The notes: generated from the letters alone by a model not told the origin. Positions 39,006 through 48,706 are shown, counted from the stretch's first letter. The stretch: 64,000 nucleotides of DNA from CAVSWT01 sp963731745 (GCA_963731745.1 CAVSWT010000011.1:124001-188000); one strand, 5' to 3'. Numbers and translations: made by a program.

Positions 39006-39875
39006 TTAGAATGATATAACAAGTTTATCTATTGATATTAATAACACAACTAAAATTGCAAAAATATTTATTTCTCTAAATGCAAAATTGAAATATATTT
39101 TTTCTTTTTTCGTCTTTAATAATTTTAATGAACTGATTGAAATCCATAAGCCGGCAGCAAGCAAGCTGAAATTTATGAAAGGAAATTTAACGATACCAAA
39201 CAGTGGGATCAGTATTCCTGTTACTACAGTTGCAAGTATCCAAATAAAAGTAATCCTGGAAAGCTGTTCAATTGAAAATATTTTAGTCAGAGTAGGAAAT
39301 CCAGCTTGTTCGTAATCTTTATCCAGCACCATTAACAATAACCAAAAATGAGGTATTTGCCAGATAAAGAAGAAAAACGAAAGAACAATAATTTGCGGAT
39401 CAAAAATATTACCACCTGCTGCAACCCAGCCAACTGCAGGCGGAATTGCCCCGACAAGTGATCCTGGAATAATTGCCAGAGGATTTATTTTTTTTAATGG
39501 TGTATAAATTCCATTGTACCAAATTAAATTTAACAAACCCAGTCCCAATGCCAGCCATCCCGCACTTAGTACTAAAATTGCTGAACCGAAAAGAATAAAA
39601 ACAATTGCAAGTAATAATGCATTGTTAGCAGAAATTCTTCCTGATGGAATCGGGCGGTTTTTTGTTCTGCTCATCAACAAATCGGTTTTACGTTCCTGAA
39701 AATGGTTAATGATTGCAGACCCGCATGCCAGCAATAAAATTCCAATTGTTGGTTTTAAAAATCCCCAATTAAATTCTTCTGCAAAAGCAATATATCCGAA
39801 GACAGTTGTAAACGCTACAAAAGAAGTAATTCTAATTTTGGTTAACTCAAATAATATGTCTATTTGTTTCTTCAA
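39006..39875 (-). CDS. cyoE: protoheme IX farnesyltransferase (heme O synthase)
   Basis: The 289-aa UbiA-superfamily membrane enzyme transfers farnesyl to heme b, giving heme O for the oxidase. It has about eight helices. The first acidic loop reads ERKTDLLMSRTKNRPIPSGR, with Asp-rich motif reduced but the RTKNRP stretch intact, and the second loop includes DKDYEQAGFPTLT. The start is TTG with no clear Shine-Dalgarno site, 11 nt after the subunit II stop. Context in a cox operon supports heme O synthase over other UbiA members. Confidence 0.9.
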   Translation of the reverse strand: MKKQIDILFELTKIRITSFVAFTTVFGYIAFAEEFNWGFLKPTIGILLLACGSAIINHFQERKTDLLMSRTKNRPIPSGRISANNALLLAIVFILFGSAILVLSAGWLALGLGLLNLIWYNGIYTPLKKINPLAIIPGSLVGAIPPAVGWVAAGGNIFDPQIIVLSFFFFIWQIPHFWLLLMVLDKDYEQAGFPTLTKIFSIEQLSRITFIWILATVVTGILIPLFGIVKFPFINFSLLAAGLWISISSLKLLKTKKEKIYFNFAFREINIFAILVVLLISIDKLVISF

Positions 39876-39886
39876 GTAGATTTTTA

Positions 39887-40567
39887 TTAATTCTTTTTTT
39901 CTGATTTAGTTGAATCTGTAGACTGACTTATTGCTGCTTTAATTTTATTTAATGAATCTTTCATAGCTTCTTTTGAAAGCCAACTATTGAATTGATCATG
40001 CGGCATTACAATTACTTTTGTATACATATGCCAATGGTTCAGGCCGCAGTATTCAGCGCAAGTTAATTCGTATGTGCCTAATTTTTCTGCTCTAAACCAT
40101 GTTTCCCGCTTTTCACCAGGAATTACATCTTTTTTAACTCTGAATGCAGGAATGAAAAAAGAATGATTTACATCTCTAGATTTAAGATCGAATTTAACAT
40201 CCGTATTTAATGGAACATACAATGTATCAGCACTAACTCCGTTCGGATAATCGAATGTCCATTTCCACATCTGTGCTGTTACATTTATTGGATAGGCATT
40301 TTTAGGAATAGTGGACATTTGCTTATACCCTACCCAGCCGTAGTAAAACATTACTAGAACTAATAAAGTAGGAATCAAAGTCCATGTAATTTCCAAAGAA
40401 ATATTGCTATGAATGTTTGTCGCTTTTGGGCTTCTTTTTCTATCATATTTTATAACAAAAAAGACCATAGAGAAAGTGATGACAACCAAAAAGAAAACAG
40501 AAATAATCATCACTATCCAAAAGGCAGTATCAACAGAGTTAACAAAATTTGATGGTCCTGAAAACAT
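39887..40567 (-). CDS. coxB: cytochrome c oxidase subunit II
   Basis: The 226-aa protein has two N-terminal helices (about 15-40 and 58-82) and the CuA domain. It shows the aromatic motif MWKWTFDYP and copper ligands His135, Cys170, Cys174, His178 and Met181 in TCAEYCGLNHWHM. It has no fused cytochrome c domain. It accepts electrons from cytochrome c and passes them to subunit I. Its gene follows subunit IV and not, as usual, precedes subunit I. AAGGT lies upstream of the ATG. Confidence 0.95.
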   Translation of the reverse strand: MFSGPSNFVNSVDTAFWIVMIISVFFLVVITFSMVFFVIKYDRKRSPKATNIHSNISLEITWTLIPTLLVLVMFYYGWVGYKQMSTIPKNAYPINVTAQMWKWTFDYPNGVSADTLYVPLNTDVKFDLKSRDVNHSFFIPAFRVKKDVIPGEKRETWFRAEKLGTYELTCAEYCGLNHWHMYTKVIVMPHDQFNSWLSKEAMKDSLNKIKAAISQSTDSTKSEKKN

Positions 40568-40579
40568 AAATTTTTTACC

Positions 40580-40879
40580 TTACATAAAAGAATAATCAGC
40601 AAATAATAAGACGAAGGAGATGATTATAAAAAGTAATGCGACTCCTACAAATACTTTGAACACAGGTTGTTCAACCCTTAGATGCATGAATATAGTCAAG
40701 ACTAAATAAGATTTAATACAAGCAATAACCAGAGCAGCTGCAATTGTAAATGGCCCTAAATTTATTCCGGCGATGGCAACTGTTATTGCAACAAAGGCCA
40801 TTAAAGCCAGCCAAACTAATATAAAAATACCATAGCTGTGATTGTGCTCATTATGTGCATGAGTTTCATGTTGTTCCAT
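40580..40879 (-). CDS. cytochrome c oxidase subunit IV
   Basis: The start is set at MEQHETHAHNEHN, with AAGGA upstream; the longer frame (to 40927) lies inside the subunit III gene. The 99-aa protein has a His-rich N-terminus and three hydrophobic helices with LVLTIFMHLR, the pattern of prokaryotic COX4 (CyoD/CtaF-like). It starts 8 nt after the subunit III stop. It probably aids assembly or stability of the oxidase. Confidence 0.85.
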   Translation of the reverse strand: MEQHETHAHNEHNHSYGIFILVWLALMAFVAITVAIAGINLGPFTIAAALVIACIKSYLVLTIFMHLRVEQPVFKVFVGVALLFIIISFVLLFADYSFM

Positions 40880-40887
40880 AAAAATCC

Positions 40888-41520
40888 TTAGGTTATAAGA
40901 TAGAATAATGGGAAAAGGAAAATCCAAATAATATCAACCAGGTGCCAATATAATCCGGCAGCTTCAAGCTTTACAAATGTATGCTGATTTATTCTTCCTT
41001 TAATTGTAAGTCTCATCATTACAGCAATTAAGGTTGCTCCAATGATTACGTGTAACCCATGAAGCCCTGTCATTGTATAATACAAACCATAAAAAAGAAT
41101 TTGGCCCTTATCTTTTGCTAATAAAACTTCTGAGCCGGGAAAATTTCCACGATGAAATTCTGCACTCCATTCAAAATATTTATTGATTAAAAACCAAATT
41201 GCCATTAGAATAGTAATGCCCTGGAAAAAAACGGACAACTTTTTATTATTTTTTTGAATTGCAGTAATTGACAACGCGATGGTCAAGCTGCTGGTTAATA
41301 GAATAGCGGTATTAAATGTACCGACAACAATATTCATTTCCTTGGCAGCAAGGTGAAAAGCTGCCTGGTTTGTATATCTATAAACAGAATAAATAAAAAA
41401 CAAACCTCCAAATAATAAAAGTTCAGTAAACAGGAAGAGCCACATTCCCATTCTTGAGGCAATATCATCTCTATGAACATGTTCGTGCATGACATCTGTT
41501 GTGTGTTCTTGAGAACTCAC
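40888..41520 (-). CDS. coxC: cytochrome c oxidase subunit III
   Basis: The 210-aa protein has five helices, the MGMWLFLFTELLLFGGLF start of the short bacterial form, TGLHGLHVIIG and YWHLVDIIWIFLFPLFYL at the end, all typical of CtaE/CoxC of caa3-like enzymes. The ATG overlaps the stop of subunit I by 4 nt. Subunit III stabilises the oxidase and its proton uptake. Confidence 0.94.
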   Translation of the reverse strand: MSSQEHTTDVMHEHVHRDDIASRMGMWLFLFTELLLFGGLFFIYSVYRYTNQAAFHLAAKEMNIVVGTFNTAILLTSSLTIALSITAIQKNNKKLSVFFQGITILMAIWFLINKYFEWSAEFHRGNFPGSEVLLAKDKGQILFYGLYYTMTGLHGLHVIIGATLIAVMMRLTIKGRINQHTFVKLEAAGLYWHLVDIIWIFLFPLFYLIT

Positions 41521-43178
41521 TTTACCTCCTCAGCTTCTAATTGACGATCTTCATTATCTTTATACACATATGGTGCTTCTGTAATTGTTGGTATTTCATG
41601 AAAATTTTCATGAATTGGCGGAGTTTCAATCTGCCATTCCAATGTTTCACCACCCCAAATATTTTGCTCAGTTATTATGGGTCCAGATTTAATAGATTTA
41701 ATGAGATTGGTTAACATAATTATCAAACCAGTAATCAAAATCCAGGATCCTATAGTAGATATTTTATGATAAATTGTAAATTCAGGTAAATAATCATAAT
41801 AACGTCTCGGCATTCCAAGCCATCCCATAATAAACATTGGGAAGTACAAAGTATTAAATCCTATAAATAAAAATGTAAACGCAACATTTGCCATCTTTAT
41901 TTTATACATTCGTCCAAACATTTTCGGAAACCAATAATGCATGGCAGCAAAAATTCCAAACCCGGTTCCTCCAAACATTACATAATGGAAGTGTCCAACA
42001 ATAAAAGAAGTATCCTGAACTTGAATATCAATTGCTAACGTACCCTGGAATAATCCTGTTAAGCCGCCTATCGAAAATAAGAATATAAATCCGAGTACAT
42101 ACAATAAAGGTGGAGCTAAATAAATTGATCCCTTATATAGCGTCGCTACCCAGTTAAATACTTTAATTGCACTGGGAATTGCAACCAAAAATGTAAGCAA
42201 GGAAAACACAAATTGGCCAGTATCACTCATTCCGGCAGTAAACATATGATGCGCCCAAACAAGAGACCCAAACAACGCAATTGCAATGCTTGAAAATGCT
42301 ATGAACTTATATCCAAAAATTGTTCGGCGGGCAAATACAGGAATAATTTCAGAAACAACTCCCATTGCCGGCAGGATCATAATATAAACTGCGGGGTGAG
42401 AATAAATCCAAAATAAATGCTGAAATAAAACAGGATCTCCGCCTAATGCCGGATCAAATAAACCAACACCAAACCATCTCTCAACTGCAACTAGAAGTAA
42501 AGTGATTCCAATAATTGGAGTAGCTAAAACTTGTATCCAGGCCGTTGCATATATTGACCAAATAAATAACGGCATTTTAAACCAGGTCATACCCGGTGCA
42601 CGCATTCTATGTATAGTGGTTACGAAATTTAAACCGGTTAGGATTGATGAAAATCCAAGTATGAATGCGGCCATCAAAGCATAAACTACATTGGTTCCCG
42701 ATCTCACACTATAAGGGATATAAAATGTCCATCCTGTATCAGCTGATCCGCCAGGCATTGTAATAGCCAGAATTGCAACGAGGCCTCCAAGAATATATAA
42801 ATACCACGAAAGCAAATTCAACCGCGGGAATGCAACATCTTTAGCGCCAATTAAAATAGGCAAAAAGAAATTTCCAAAAATTGCAGGGAACGCAGGTATA
42901 ATAAATAGAAAAATCATTATTACGCCGTGAAGCGTAAAAATTTGATTATAGGTTTGCGGCCCCATGATTGTTCTGCCGGGTGAAAATAATTCAAGTCTCA
43001 TTAAAAAACCAAGAGTTACTCCAACACAAAAGAAAGACAACACCGCAACTAAATATAAAATACCAATTCGTTTATGGTCTGTAGATAATATCCAGGACTT
43101 TAATCCTTTTCCTTTACCTGTATAATGTATATAACTTGGCTCGCTTGCCTGATTTACAGTCAATGTTTCACTTGCCAT
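41517..43178 (-). CDS. coxA: cytochrome c oxidase subunit I, A2-type
   Basis: The 553-aa protein has twelve helices and the heme-copper ligands: His84 in TLHGVIM, the CuB site in WIYSHPAVY (His261 with Tyr265), HH in WAHHMF and the His pair in VGHFHYVMFG. Helix VI has YSHPAV where A1 enzymes carry GHPEV, so the D-channel Glu is replaced by the Tyr-Ser pair that defines the A2 group (as in Thermus and Rhodothermus caa3). It reduces O2 with proton pumping. GAAGGA precedes the ATG. It heads the cox part of the long operon. Confidence 0.96.
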   Translation of the reverse strand: MASETLTVNQASEPSYIHYTGKGKGLKSWILSTDHKRIGILYLVAVLSFFCVGVTLGFLMRLELFSPGRTIMGPQTYNQIFTLHGVIMIFLFIIPAFPAIFGNFFLPILIGAKDVAFPRLNLLSWYLYILGGLVAILAITMPGGSADTGWTFYIPYSVRSGTNVVYALMAAFILGFSSILTGLNFVTTIHRMRAPGMTWFKMPLFIWSIYATAWIQVLATPIIGITLLLVAVERWFGVGLFDPALGGDPVLFQHLFWIYSHPAVYIMILPAMGVVSEIIPVFARRTIFGYKFIAFSSIAIALFGSLVWAHHMFTAGMSDTGQFVFSLLTFLVAIPSAIKVFNWVATLYKGSIYLAPPLLYVLGFIFLFSIGGLTGLFQGTLAIDIQVQDTSFIVGHFHYVMFGGTGFGIFAAMHYWFPKMFGRMYKIKMANVAFTFLFIGFNTLYFPMFIMGWLGMPRRYYDYLPEFTIYHKISTIGSWILITGLIIMLTNLIKSIKSGPIITEQNIWGGETLEWQIETPPIHENFHEIPTITEAPYVYKDNEDRQLEAEEVK

Positions 43179-43184
43179 AAAAAA

Positions 43185-43982
43185 CTATCCTTCTTTTAAC
43201 TTTTTCTTAGGTTTCCATTTTAAATATCCAACAAACACAGCGGCTAGAATTAAAATTCCAGCACCGGAAACTCTTGTAATATCTAACATATAAGTTTTAG
43301 ATTTTGGATTATAACTGAAGCAATACTGCAAAACTCTTGCAATAGTTGGGCTCGTTTTGCCTTCAGAGGCTTCAATCAATGCCATTTTCATATCGAAAGG
43401 AAGTATGCTGTAACCATGAGTTTCAGAATAACCGGGAAATAGATACCGAGTAATTTTACCTTCCGATGAAATAAACATTAAAGAACCTGTGTGAAGAAAT
43501 TGTGAACCCTGTCTTTCAAAATAAAAGCCCATTGCATCAGCAGTCTTTTTTATATTTACACTGTCTCCGGTTAAAAATCTCCAAGCTGATTTTGGAAAAT
43601 TTCCATTAATCATACTTAAAAAATTCCGTTTTTTTTCTGCCGCATCCCATGGTGTTTCATGTTCATCCATACTTACAGTAATTATTCTATAATCCTTATC
43701 CGGCATCATATCCAGTTTGTTTACAACGTCAGCTATCTCAGACATCAGGGGCGTACATATTCCCGGACATTTATAATAAACAAATGCAAAAACTGTTGGC
43801 TCAGTTATTAAATCTTTTAAAAGAACTTGATTTCCGGATTCATCATTAAAGTATACATCACTTGGGATATATTTACCAAGCTGTTCGTCTATTCCTACTT
43901 CAACGCCTTTTTTTTCGGCAAAAGAAATATTCGTTAAACAAAAAATCAATATAATTATAATTGATAAATTTACATTTTTCAT
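43185..43982 (-). CDS. SCO1/SenC-family copper assembly protein
   Basis: The 265-aa protein has a signal peptide (to near ISFAEKK), a thioredoxin-fold SCO domain with the CxxxC pair in YYKCPGICTPLM, and the conserved His of GSQFLHTGSLMFI. A hydrophobic helix lies near the C-terminus (LILAAVFVGYLKW), unusual for SCO proteins, which mostly have an N-terminal anchor. It should deliver copper to the CuA site of subunit II. It lies 6 nt before the subunit I gene. Confidence 0.9.
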   Translation of the reverse strand: MKNVNLSIIIILIFCLTNISFAEKKGVEVGIDEQLGKYIPSDVYFNDESGNQVLLKDLITEPTVFAFVYYKCPGICTPLMSEIADVVNKLDMMPDKDYRIITVSMDEHETPWDAAEKKRNFLSMINGNFPKSAWRFLTGDSVNIKKTADAMGFYFERQGSQFLHTGSLMFISSEGKITRYLFPGYSETHGYSILPFDMKMALIEASEGKTSPTIARVLQYCFSYNPKSKTYMLDITRVSGAGILILAAVFVGYLKWKPKKKLKEG

Positions 43983-44016
43983 TTTATCATCTTAAAAAAA
44001 TTAATCGAGCAGATAA

Positions 44017-44946
44017 TCAAAAATAATTGCTGACATACTTATACATTTCATTCCATTCATTATTTCTCAATTCCAATACTTCACTATTGAATCCATTCTC
44101 AACTACAGAACTTACAATCGAATTAATAAATGTATCTTCGCTTTGTTTCCAATTCGGAGTATTAAAAATTAGTGTGAGTGCTTTAAATTTATTATTGGTT
44201 ACTTTATCAAATATTTTTGCACCATCAGAATTTTTATCAGCTAAAATTTTATTTAATACTGCATTTAACCGTTCAACATTTTTACTATTTTCTTTTTCAA
44301 TCAATTTTAATGCTTCAGCAACTGGTATCTGTGCTGGAATCTCGCTTCCCTTAGATAGATTATAGGTTTGATCTAATGCAGATAAATCATCTTTTGTATC
44401 CAACGGAGGATTAGGAATAAATTCTGATCTTAAATAATGAGCTAATGAAATTCTTTCTTCAGGTGTTAGATAATCATAAGCTGCCATTCCGCTTCCGGAA
44501 ATTCCTTCGGACAAAGTAGTAAATATTTGAGATATTTTTGGTCCGTTTACCCAGCCTTCTTTGCTAGTAAAATTTCTGGGTTTCGGGCTTAAAGCTGCTG
44601 CTGCAGGCCCATCGCCTTTACCATCAGCACCATGACATGATACGCAAATGGTTGTGAAAAGTTTTTTCCCTTTGTCTATTAAATCCGGATTTGGATTACT
44701 CATAGCAAATATATCAATTGGCGGAATAGTCTTCGGTTCAACCACAGGAAGATCTTTTACTTTAGTTGTATCAATCAGTTTAGGCGGAACTTTTTGCCGT
44801 GTTATATTATTTATATTGCTTGTATAAATTAAGCCTATTGCTAAACCAATAATAAAAATGTATGGAAATACAATTCCAAATAATTTTAAAGGATTAGCTT
44901 TAATTTCTGTAATTAATTTATTCATTTGATTTTGATTGTCAGCCAT
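44017..44946 (-). CDS. membrane-anchored monoheme cytochrome c
   Basis: The 309-aa protein has one N-terminal helix (about 22-42), then a cytochrome c domain (about 85-185) with the heme site CVSCHGADGKGDG and Met ligand in SGSGMAAYDYLTPEE. The last 110 residues (about 200-309) are helical, with no heme motif. It lies between actF and the oxidase genes, so it is well placed to carry electrons from complex III to the oxidase. A Shine-Dalgarno site is not evident. Confidence 0.85.
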   Translation of the reverse strand: MADNQNQMNKLITEIKANPLKLFGIVFPYIFIIGLAIGLIYTSNINNITRQKVPPKLIDTTKVKDLPVVEPKTIPPIDIFAMSNPNPDLIDKGKKLFTTICVSCHGADGKGDGPAAAALSPKPRNFTSKEGWVNGPKISQIFTTLSEGISGSGMAAYDYLTPEERISLAHYLRSEFIPNPPLDTKDDLSALDQTYNLSKGSEIPAQIPVAEALKLIEKENSKNVERLNAVLNKILADKNSDGAKIFDKVTNNKFKALTLIFNTPNWKQSEDTFINSIVSSVVENGFNSEVLELRNNEWNEMYKYVSNYF

Positions 44947-44969
44947 TAATAAAATTTCATATCCATAAT

Positions 44970-46160
44970 TTAAAGTCGGAAATCAAGCCCTCTTTCAAGC
45001 TTGGGATCACCGATTGGAACTAGATTGTGTTTTTTAACATTCAAATTGAATAACACAATAATAAATCCGATCACTGCTAACGGATAAACCAAATCCAGCC
45101 AGCTAAATGAATAACGGTAGCCTGAACTATATAAACTCGGCATTATCATCCAGTAAATATCTATGAAGTGGGCGCATAAAATCCATACCGCCATAAATTT
45201 TAATCTTTTGGGATTTGTTTTTGCTTTGTATGATATCAAAGAGAAAAAAGGAATAATAAACTGACCAAGTATTAAAATTATTGAAACTACTTTCCAGCCG
45301 CCATACCATCTGTGAATGAACCACATTGTTTCTTCAGGAAGATCGCCATACCATATAAGCATATATTGTGAAAAAGCTATATAGCCCCAGAATGCGGTGA
45401 ACGCGAACATCAATGTTCCCAAACTATAATAATGCTCGTTATTAATTCTTGAATGTAGGTAACCTTTTTCTTTCAGCATAACTGTTATTAAAGTAACTGC
45501 CGCAAGAGAAGCCACTGTTGCACCAGCAAAAAAGTAAACTCCAAATATTGTTGAATACCAGTATGCTTCAAGACTCATAATCCAATCTACCGCTGCGAAA
45601 GACAATGTAATTGCAAATAAAGGCATAAAGATTGCCGAAAGCTTAATATTATATTTTGTTAACTTCTGATCTTTTGAAGAATCTTGCTGCCTTGAATGTT
45701 TAGTTAAGAGATAATAAAAAAGCGTCCATAAACCAAAAAATACAACCACTCTAATTACAAAAAATGTAGTATTTAAGTAAGGTGTTTTGCTTTGCAGAAC
45801 TTTACTTTCAGCAATCACTTCGGAGTGCGTCCAGTTAAACAAATTATGCATACTAAATATTAAAGGTATTACAAGAATTATTAAATATGGTACCACCGAT
45901 GAAAGGAATTCAGGAATTCTTCTAAAAGGAGTACTCCATGAAGCACCTGCAATATATTCCAATGCAACTAAAAATAATGAACCGATACCAATACTTAATA
46001 GAAACATAAAAGAGGTTAAATAGCTGTAAGAAGCTCTGAAAGAATCTACAAAATAACCGAGTATACCTAATACTAATCCAGCTACTAATAGTGCTAAACC
46101 GATATTTCCAACTTTAACGGGTAAATCTTTTTTTGTGTACCCGGCTTCAATTTTTGACAT
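44970..46160 (-). CDS. actF: alternative complex III subunit ActF
   Basis: The start is the ATG giving MSKIEAGYTKKDLP, with AGGAG about 9 nt upstream; the frame extends to 46259 only inside actDE. The 396-aa membrane protein has about ten helices and the ActF/DUF-type marks AVDWIMSLEAYWYSTIFG and EETMWFIHRWYGGW. It is an NrfD-related membrane subunit that packs with ActC in the quinol side of the complex. Spacing to the cytochrome gene downstream is 23 nt. Confidence 0.92.
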   Translation of the reverse strand: MSKIEAGYTKKDLPVKVGNIGLALLVAGLVLGILGYFVDSFRASYSYLTSFMFLLSIGIGSLFLVALEYIAGASWSTPFRRIPEFLSSVVPYLIILVIPLIFSMHNLFNWTHSEVIAESKVLQSKTPYLNTTFFVIRVVVFFGLWTLFYYLLTKHSRQQDSSKDQKLTKYNIKLSAIFMPLFAITLSFAAVDWIMSLEAYWYSTIFGVYFFAGATVASLAAVTLITVMLKEKGYLHSRINNEHYYSLGTLMFAFTAFWGYIAFSQYMLIWYGDLPEETMWFIHRWYGGWKVVSIILILGQFIIPFFSLISYKAKTNPKRLKFMAVWILCAHFIDIYWMIMPSLYSSGYRYSFSWLDLVYPLAVIGFIIVLFNLNVKKHNLVPIGDPKLERGLDFRL

Positions 46161-47319
46161 TTGTAGCTGACTCCTTTTTAATCTCTTGAATATCAGAAAT
46201 TTTAGCATTTTTTGCTCGTTGCAGCACCCTGATATAATTAATAATTGCCCATCTCTCATCTCTGGTAACTTGGGCTGCGTAAGAAGGCATTATATTTTGT
46301 CCCATCGTGATTACATGATATATTCTTCCATCGGGCCATTCCCTAACTTTATTTGAATGAAGAGTAGGCGGATTTGGAAATTGACCGTTAAGCCTATTCT
46401 GACCTTCTGCTAAGTCACCATGACATGGACTGCAGTAAGTCAAAAACTTTACTTTTCCTAATGCTAAATTTTCTTTTGTGGGAAGTAACGGATTAGATAA
46501 AACTACTTTTGGGTCTTTTTCATCTTTGTATGGATAAGGCATATAACCCCTTGCTACGGTGCCTTCCACCGGCATGCGCATACCAAAATCATCGGCAAAG
46601 AAAGTACTTTTTTCTTGAGCGATTGTTTTGTCCTGCCGATCCATCCAGTTGTACGGAGTGATGTACATAAATTTATTAAGTGTTAAATACGTAGCACCCG
46701 AGACAATTACGATAGTAGCAGCGACAAGCCATAAAAATTTTGGCTGTAAGATTGGATATCGATCTTCAACCGGATAATAGACTAATTCAATTTCTTTTCC
46801 ACCTAAATTTTTTAAGAAGTCAACAACTTCGTTTTCGCTAAATAAAGGATCAGCAGCTTCAATCATTAATCCATATTTATCTGACGAAACATTCTTCATA
46901 TAATTAGTATCATGAATGGGATAATTGTTTTTCGGCAGATTAAAAAAGACTGCAATCATTCCAAACACTGTTGAAAGCGCACCCAACAAAACAGTGGTTT
47001 CAAAAGTAACAGGAATATATGCTGGAAAAGCAAAAAATGGTTTTCCGCCAATAACCATGGGATAGTCCATAGCCATAGTATAAAAGATGAAAAGCAGAAT
47101 AAATGCCGCAGCAGAAAGGCCAAAAAATATTGTGACGAATCCTAATTTGGTAGGTTTCATTCCCATCGCGTTATCCATACCATGAACTGGATACGGTGTA
47201 TTTACATCAAACTTTTTATAACCGGCATCTCTTACTTTTTTTGCAGCATTAATAATTTGATCCGGAGTATCAAAAAGAGCAGCAACCGAATGTAATTTAT
47301 TTTCCGTTTTATTAAGCAT
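46147..47319 (-). CDS. actDE: fused alternative complex III subunits ActD-ActE
   Basis: The start is the ATG giving MLNKTENKL, with GGAG 7 nt upstream, which overlaps the actC stop by 8 nt. The 390-aa protein has an N-terminal DUF3341 (ActD) part (about 1-190) with two helices (about 58-80 and 106-128), then a further helix (about 197-217) and a cytochrome c domain with CSPCH at 296-300 (TYCSPCHGDLAEGQN) and the Met ligand in MGQNIMPSYAAQV. ActD and ActE are separate proteins in many species, so this is a subunit fusion. The ActE heme is the probable exit to cytochrome c. Confidence 0.92.
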   Translation of the reverse strand: MLNKTENKLHSVAALFDTPDQIINAAKKVRDAGYKKFDVNTPYPVHGMDNAMGMKPTKLGFVTIFFGLSAAAFILLFIFYTMAMDYPMVIGGKPFFAFPAYIPVTFETTVLLGALSTVFGMIAVFFNLPKNNYPIHDTNYMKNVSSDKYGLMIEAADPLFSENEVVDFLKNLGGKEIELVYYPVEDRYPILQPKFLWLVAATIVIVSGATYLTLNKFMYITPYNWMDRQDKTIAQEKSTFFADDFGMRMPVEGTVARGYMPYPYKDEKDPKVVLSNPLLPTKENLALGKVKFLTYCSPCHGDLAEGQNRLNGQFPNPPTLHSNKVREWPDGRIYHVITMGQNIMPSYAAQVTRDERWAIINYIRVLQRAKNAKISDIQEIKKESATNVKN

Positions 47320-48706
47320 GATTTTCTCCATGATGGGATGGCTGTGCACCTTCAACCACAGCTTTTACTTCAGACATTGACACAACGGGCAGTGTTCTTG
47401 TAAATAATAAAACTAAGGTGAAAAATAATCCAAAGCTTCCTAATAAAATTCCAAAATCAACTAATGTTGGAGTAAAAATTCCCCAGCTTGAAGGTAAAAA
47501 ATCTCGATGCAATGAAGTTACAACTATCACAAATCTTTCAAGCCACATTCCTACATTTACTAGAATAACAATAACGAACATTGCAGGAACAGAAGTTCTT
47601 ATTTTCTTAAACCAAAATAGCTGCGGGAATAAAACATTACAACTTATCATTAGCCAGAAAGACCACCAGTAATGGCCTAAAGCTCTGTTCACCACAACAA
47701 ATTGCTCAAATTGATTTCCGCTGTACCAAGCCATAAAAAATTCTGAACCATAGCCGTATGCAACCATTAAGCTGGTTAAAATAATCACAATGTTCATTCT
47801 TTCAAGATGCTTCATGGTTATAATATGTTCGATGTGAAATACTTTTCGAACAAAAATCAAAACCGTTACAACCATCGCAAATCCGGAAAATATTGCTCCA
47901 GCTACGAAGAATGGCGGAAAAATTGTTGAATGCCATCCAGGTAAAATTGCTACAGCAAAATCAAAGCTTACTATTGAATGCACAGAAAGAACCAAAGGGG
48001 TAGCTAAACCGGCTAAAATCATATATGCTTTTTCGTAATGCTGCCAATGCCTATTTGAATGCCTCCAGCCTAGGCTAAAAGTTTTATAAATATTCTTTTT
48101 AATTTTACTTGATGCTCTATCTCTTAAAGTTGCAAAATCTGGTACCAAACCAACATACCAAAATACAAGCGAAACAGTAAAGTAAGTTGAAACCGCAAAC
48201 ACATCCCAAACTAGCGGAGAAATAAAATTAACAAACAATGAGTGTTGATTTGGATATGGGATTAAATATCCAGCAAGCCATGGCCTACCGGTGTGAATAA
48301 CCGGGAAAATTCCAGCACACATTACTGCAAATATTGTCATCGCTTCAGCAAAACGGGCAATACCAGTTCGCCATTTTTGCCTAAGGAGAAATAGAATTGC
48401 TGAAATTAAAGTTCCCGCATGCCCGATTCCAACCCAAAACACAAAATTAATAATTGGAAATCCCCAACCAACCGGCTCATTGTTGCCCCACATTCCGGTT
48501 CCATAATAAAAACTGATGGCTACGCATAAGGCACCAATTAAGAGAAAGGTGCTTGTAATTGAAATTGCTATAAAGAAATTCCTATTAGGCTTCTCATCCA
48601 TTGGACGAGAAATATCGCGGTCAATCTCTCTTAAAGGAGGATTGCCTTCAACTAATACAGGTTCTTTTGAATAATCCAAATCGGTTTCTGTATATTCAAG
48701 GCTCAC
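47312..48706 (-). CDS. actC: alternative complex III subunit ActC (NrfD-like)
   Basis: The 464-aa protein has about ten helices of the NrfD/PsrC family. It carries NFVFWVGIGHAGTLISAILF, the LYNP-like region IFPVIHTGRPWL and the RNMHWQ-like LGHYWWSFW pattern of ActC. It forms the quinol-oxidising membrane site together with ActB. The start is GTG, whose first G is the last base of the actB stop codon (TAGTG). Confidence 0.93.
   Translation of the reverse strand: MSLEYTETDLDYSKEPVLVEGNPPLREIDRDISRPMDEKPNRNFFIAISITSTFLLIGALCVAISFYYGTGMWGNNEPVGWGFPIINFVFWVGIGHAGTLISAILFLLRQKWRTGIARFAEAMTIFAVMCAGIFPVIHTGRPWLAGYLIPYPNQHSLFVNFISPLVWDVFAVSTYFTVSLVFWYVGLVPDFATLRDRASSKIKKNIYKTFSLGWRHSNRHWQHYEKAYMILAGLATPLVLSVHSIVSFDFAVAILPGWHSTIFPPFFVAGAIFSGFAMVVTVLIFVRKVFHIEHIITMKHLERMNIVIILTSLMVAYGYGSEFFMAWYSGNQFEQFVVVNRALGHYWWSFWLMISCNVLFPQLFWFKKIRTSVPAMFVIVILVNVGMWLERFVIVVTSLHRDFLPSSWGIFTPTLVDFGILLGSFGLFFTLVLLFTRTLPVVSMSEVKAVVEGAQPSHHGENHA

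Noticed and set aside
40880..40927. Longer start for oxidase subunit IV
   Set aside because: The extension lies within the subunit III gene and AAGGA supports the ATG at 40879.
46161..46259. Longer start for ActF
   Set aside because: It lies within actDE and the ATG at 46160 has AGGAG and the expected N-terminus.
47320..47355. Longer start for ActDE
   Set aside because: It lies within actC; GGAG supports the ATG at 47319.
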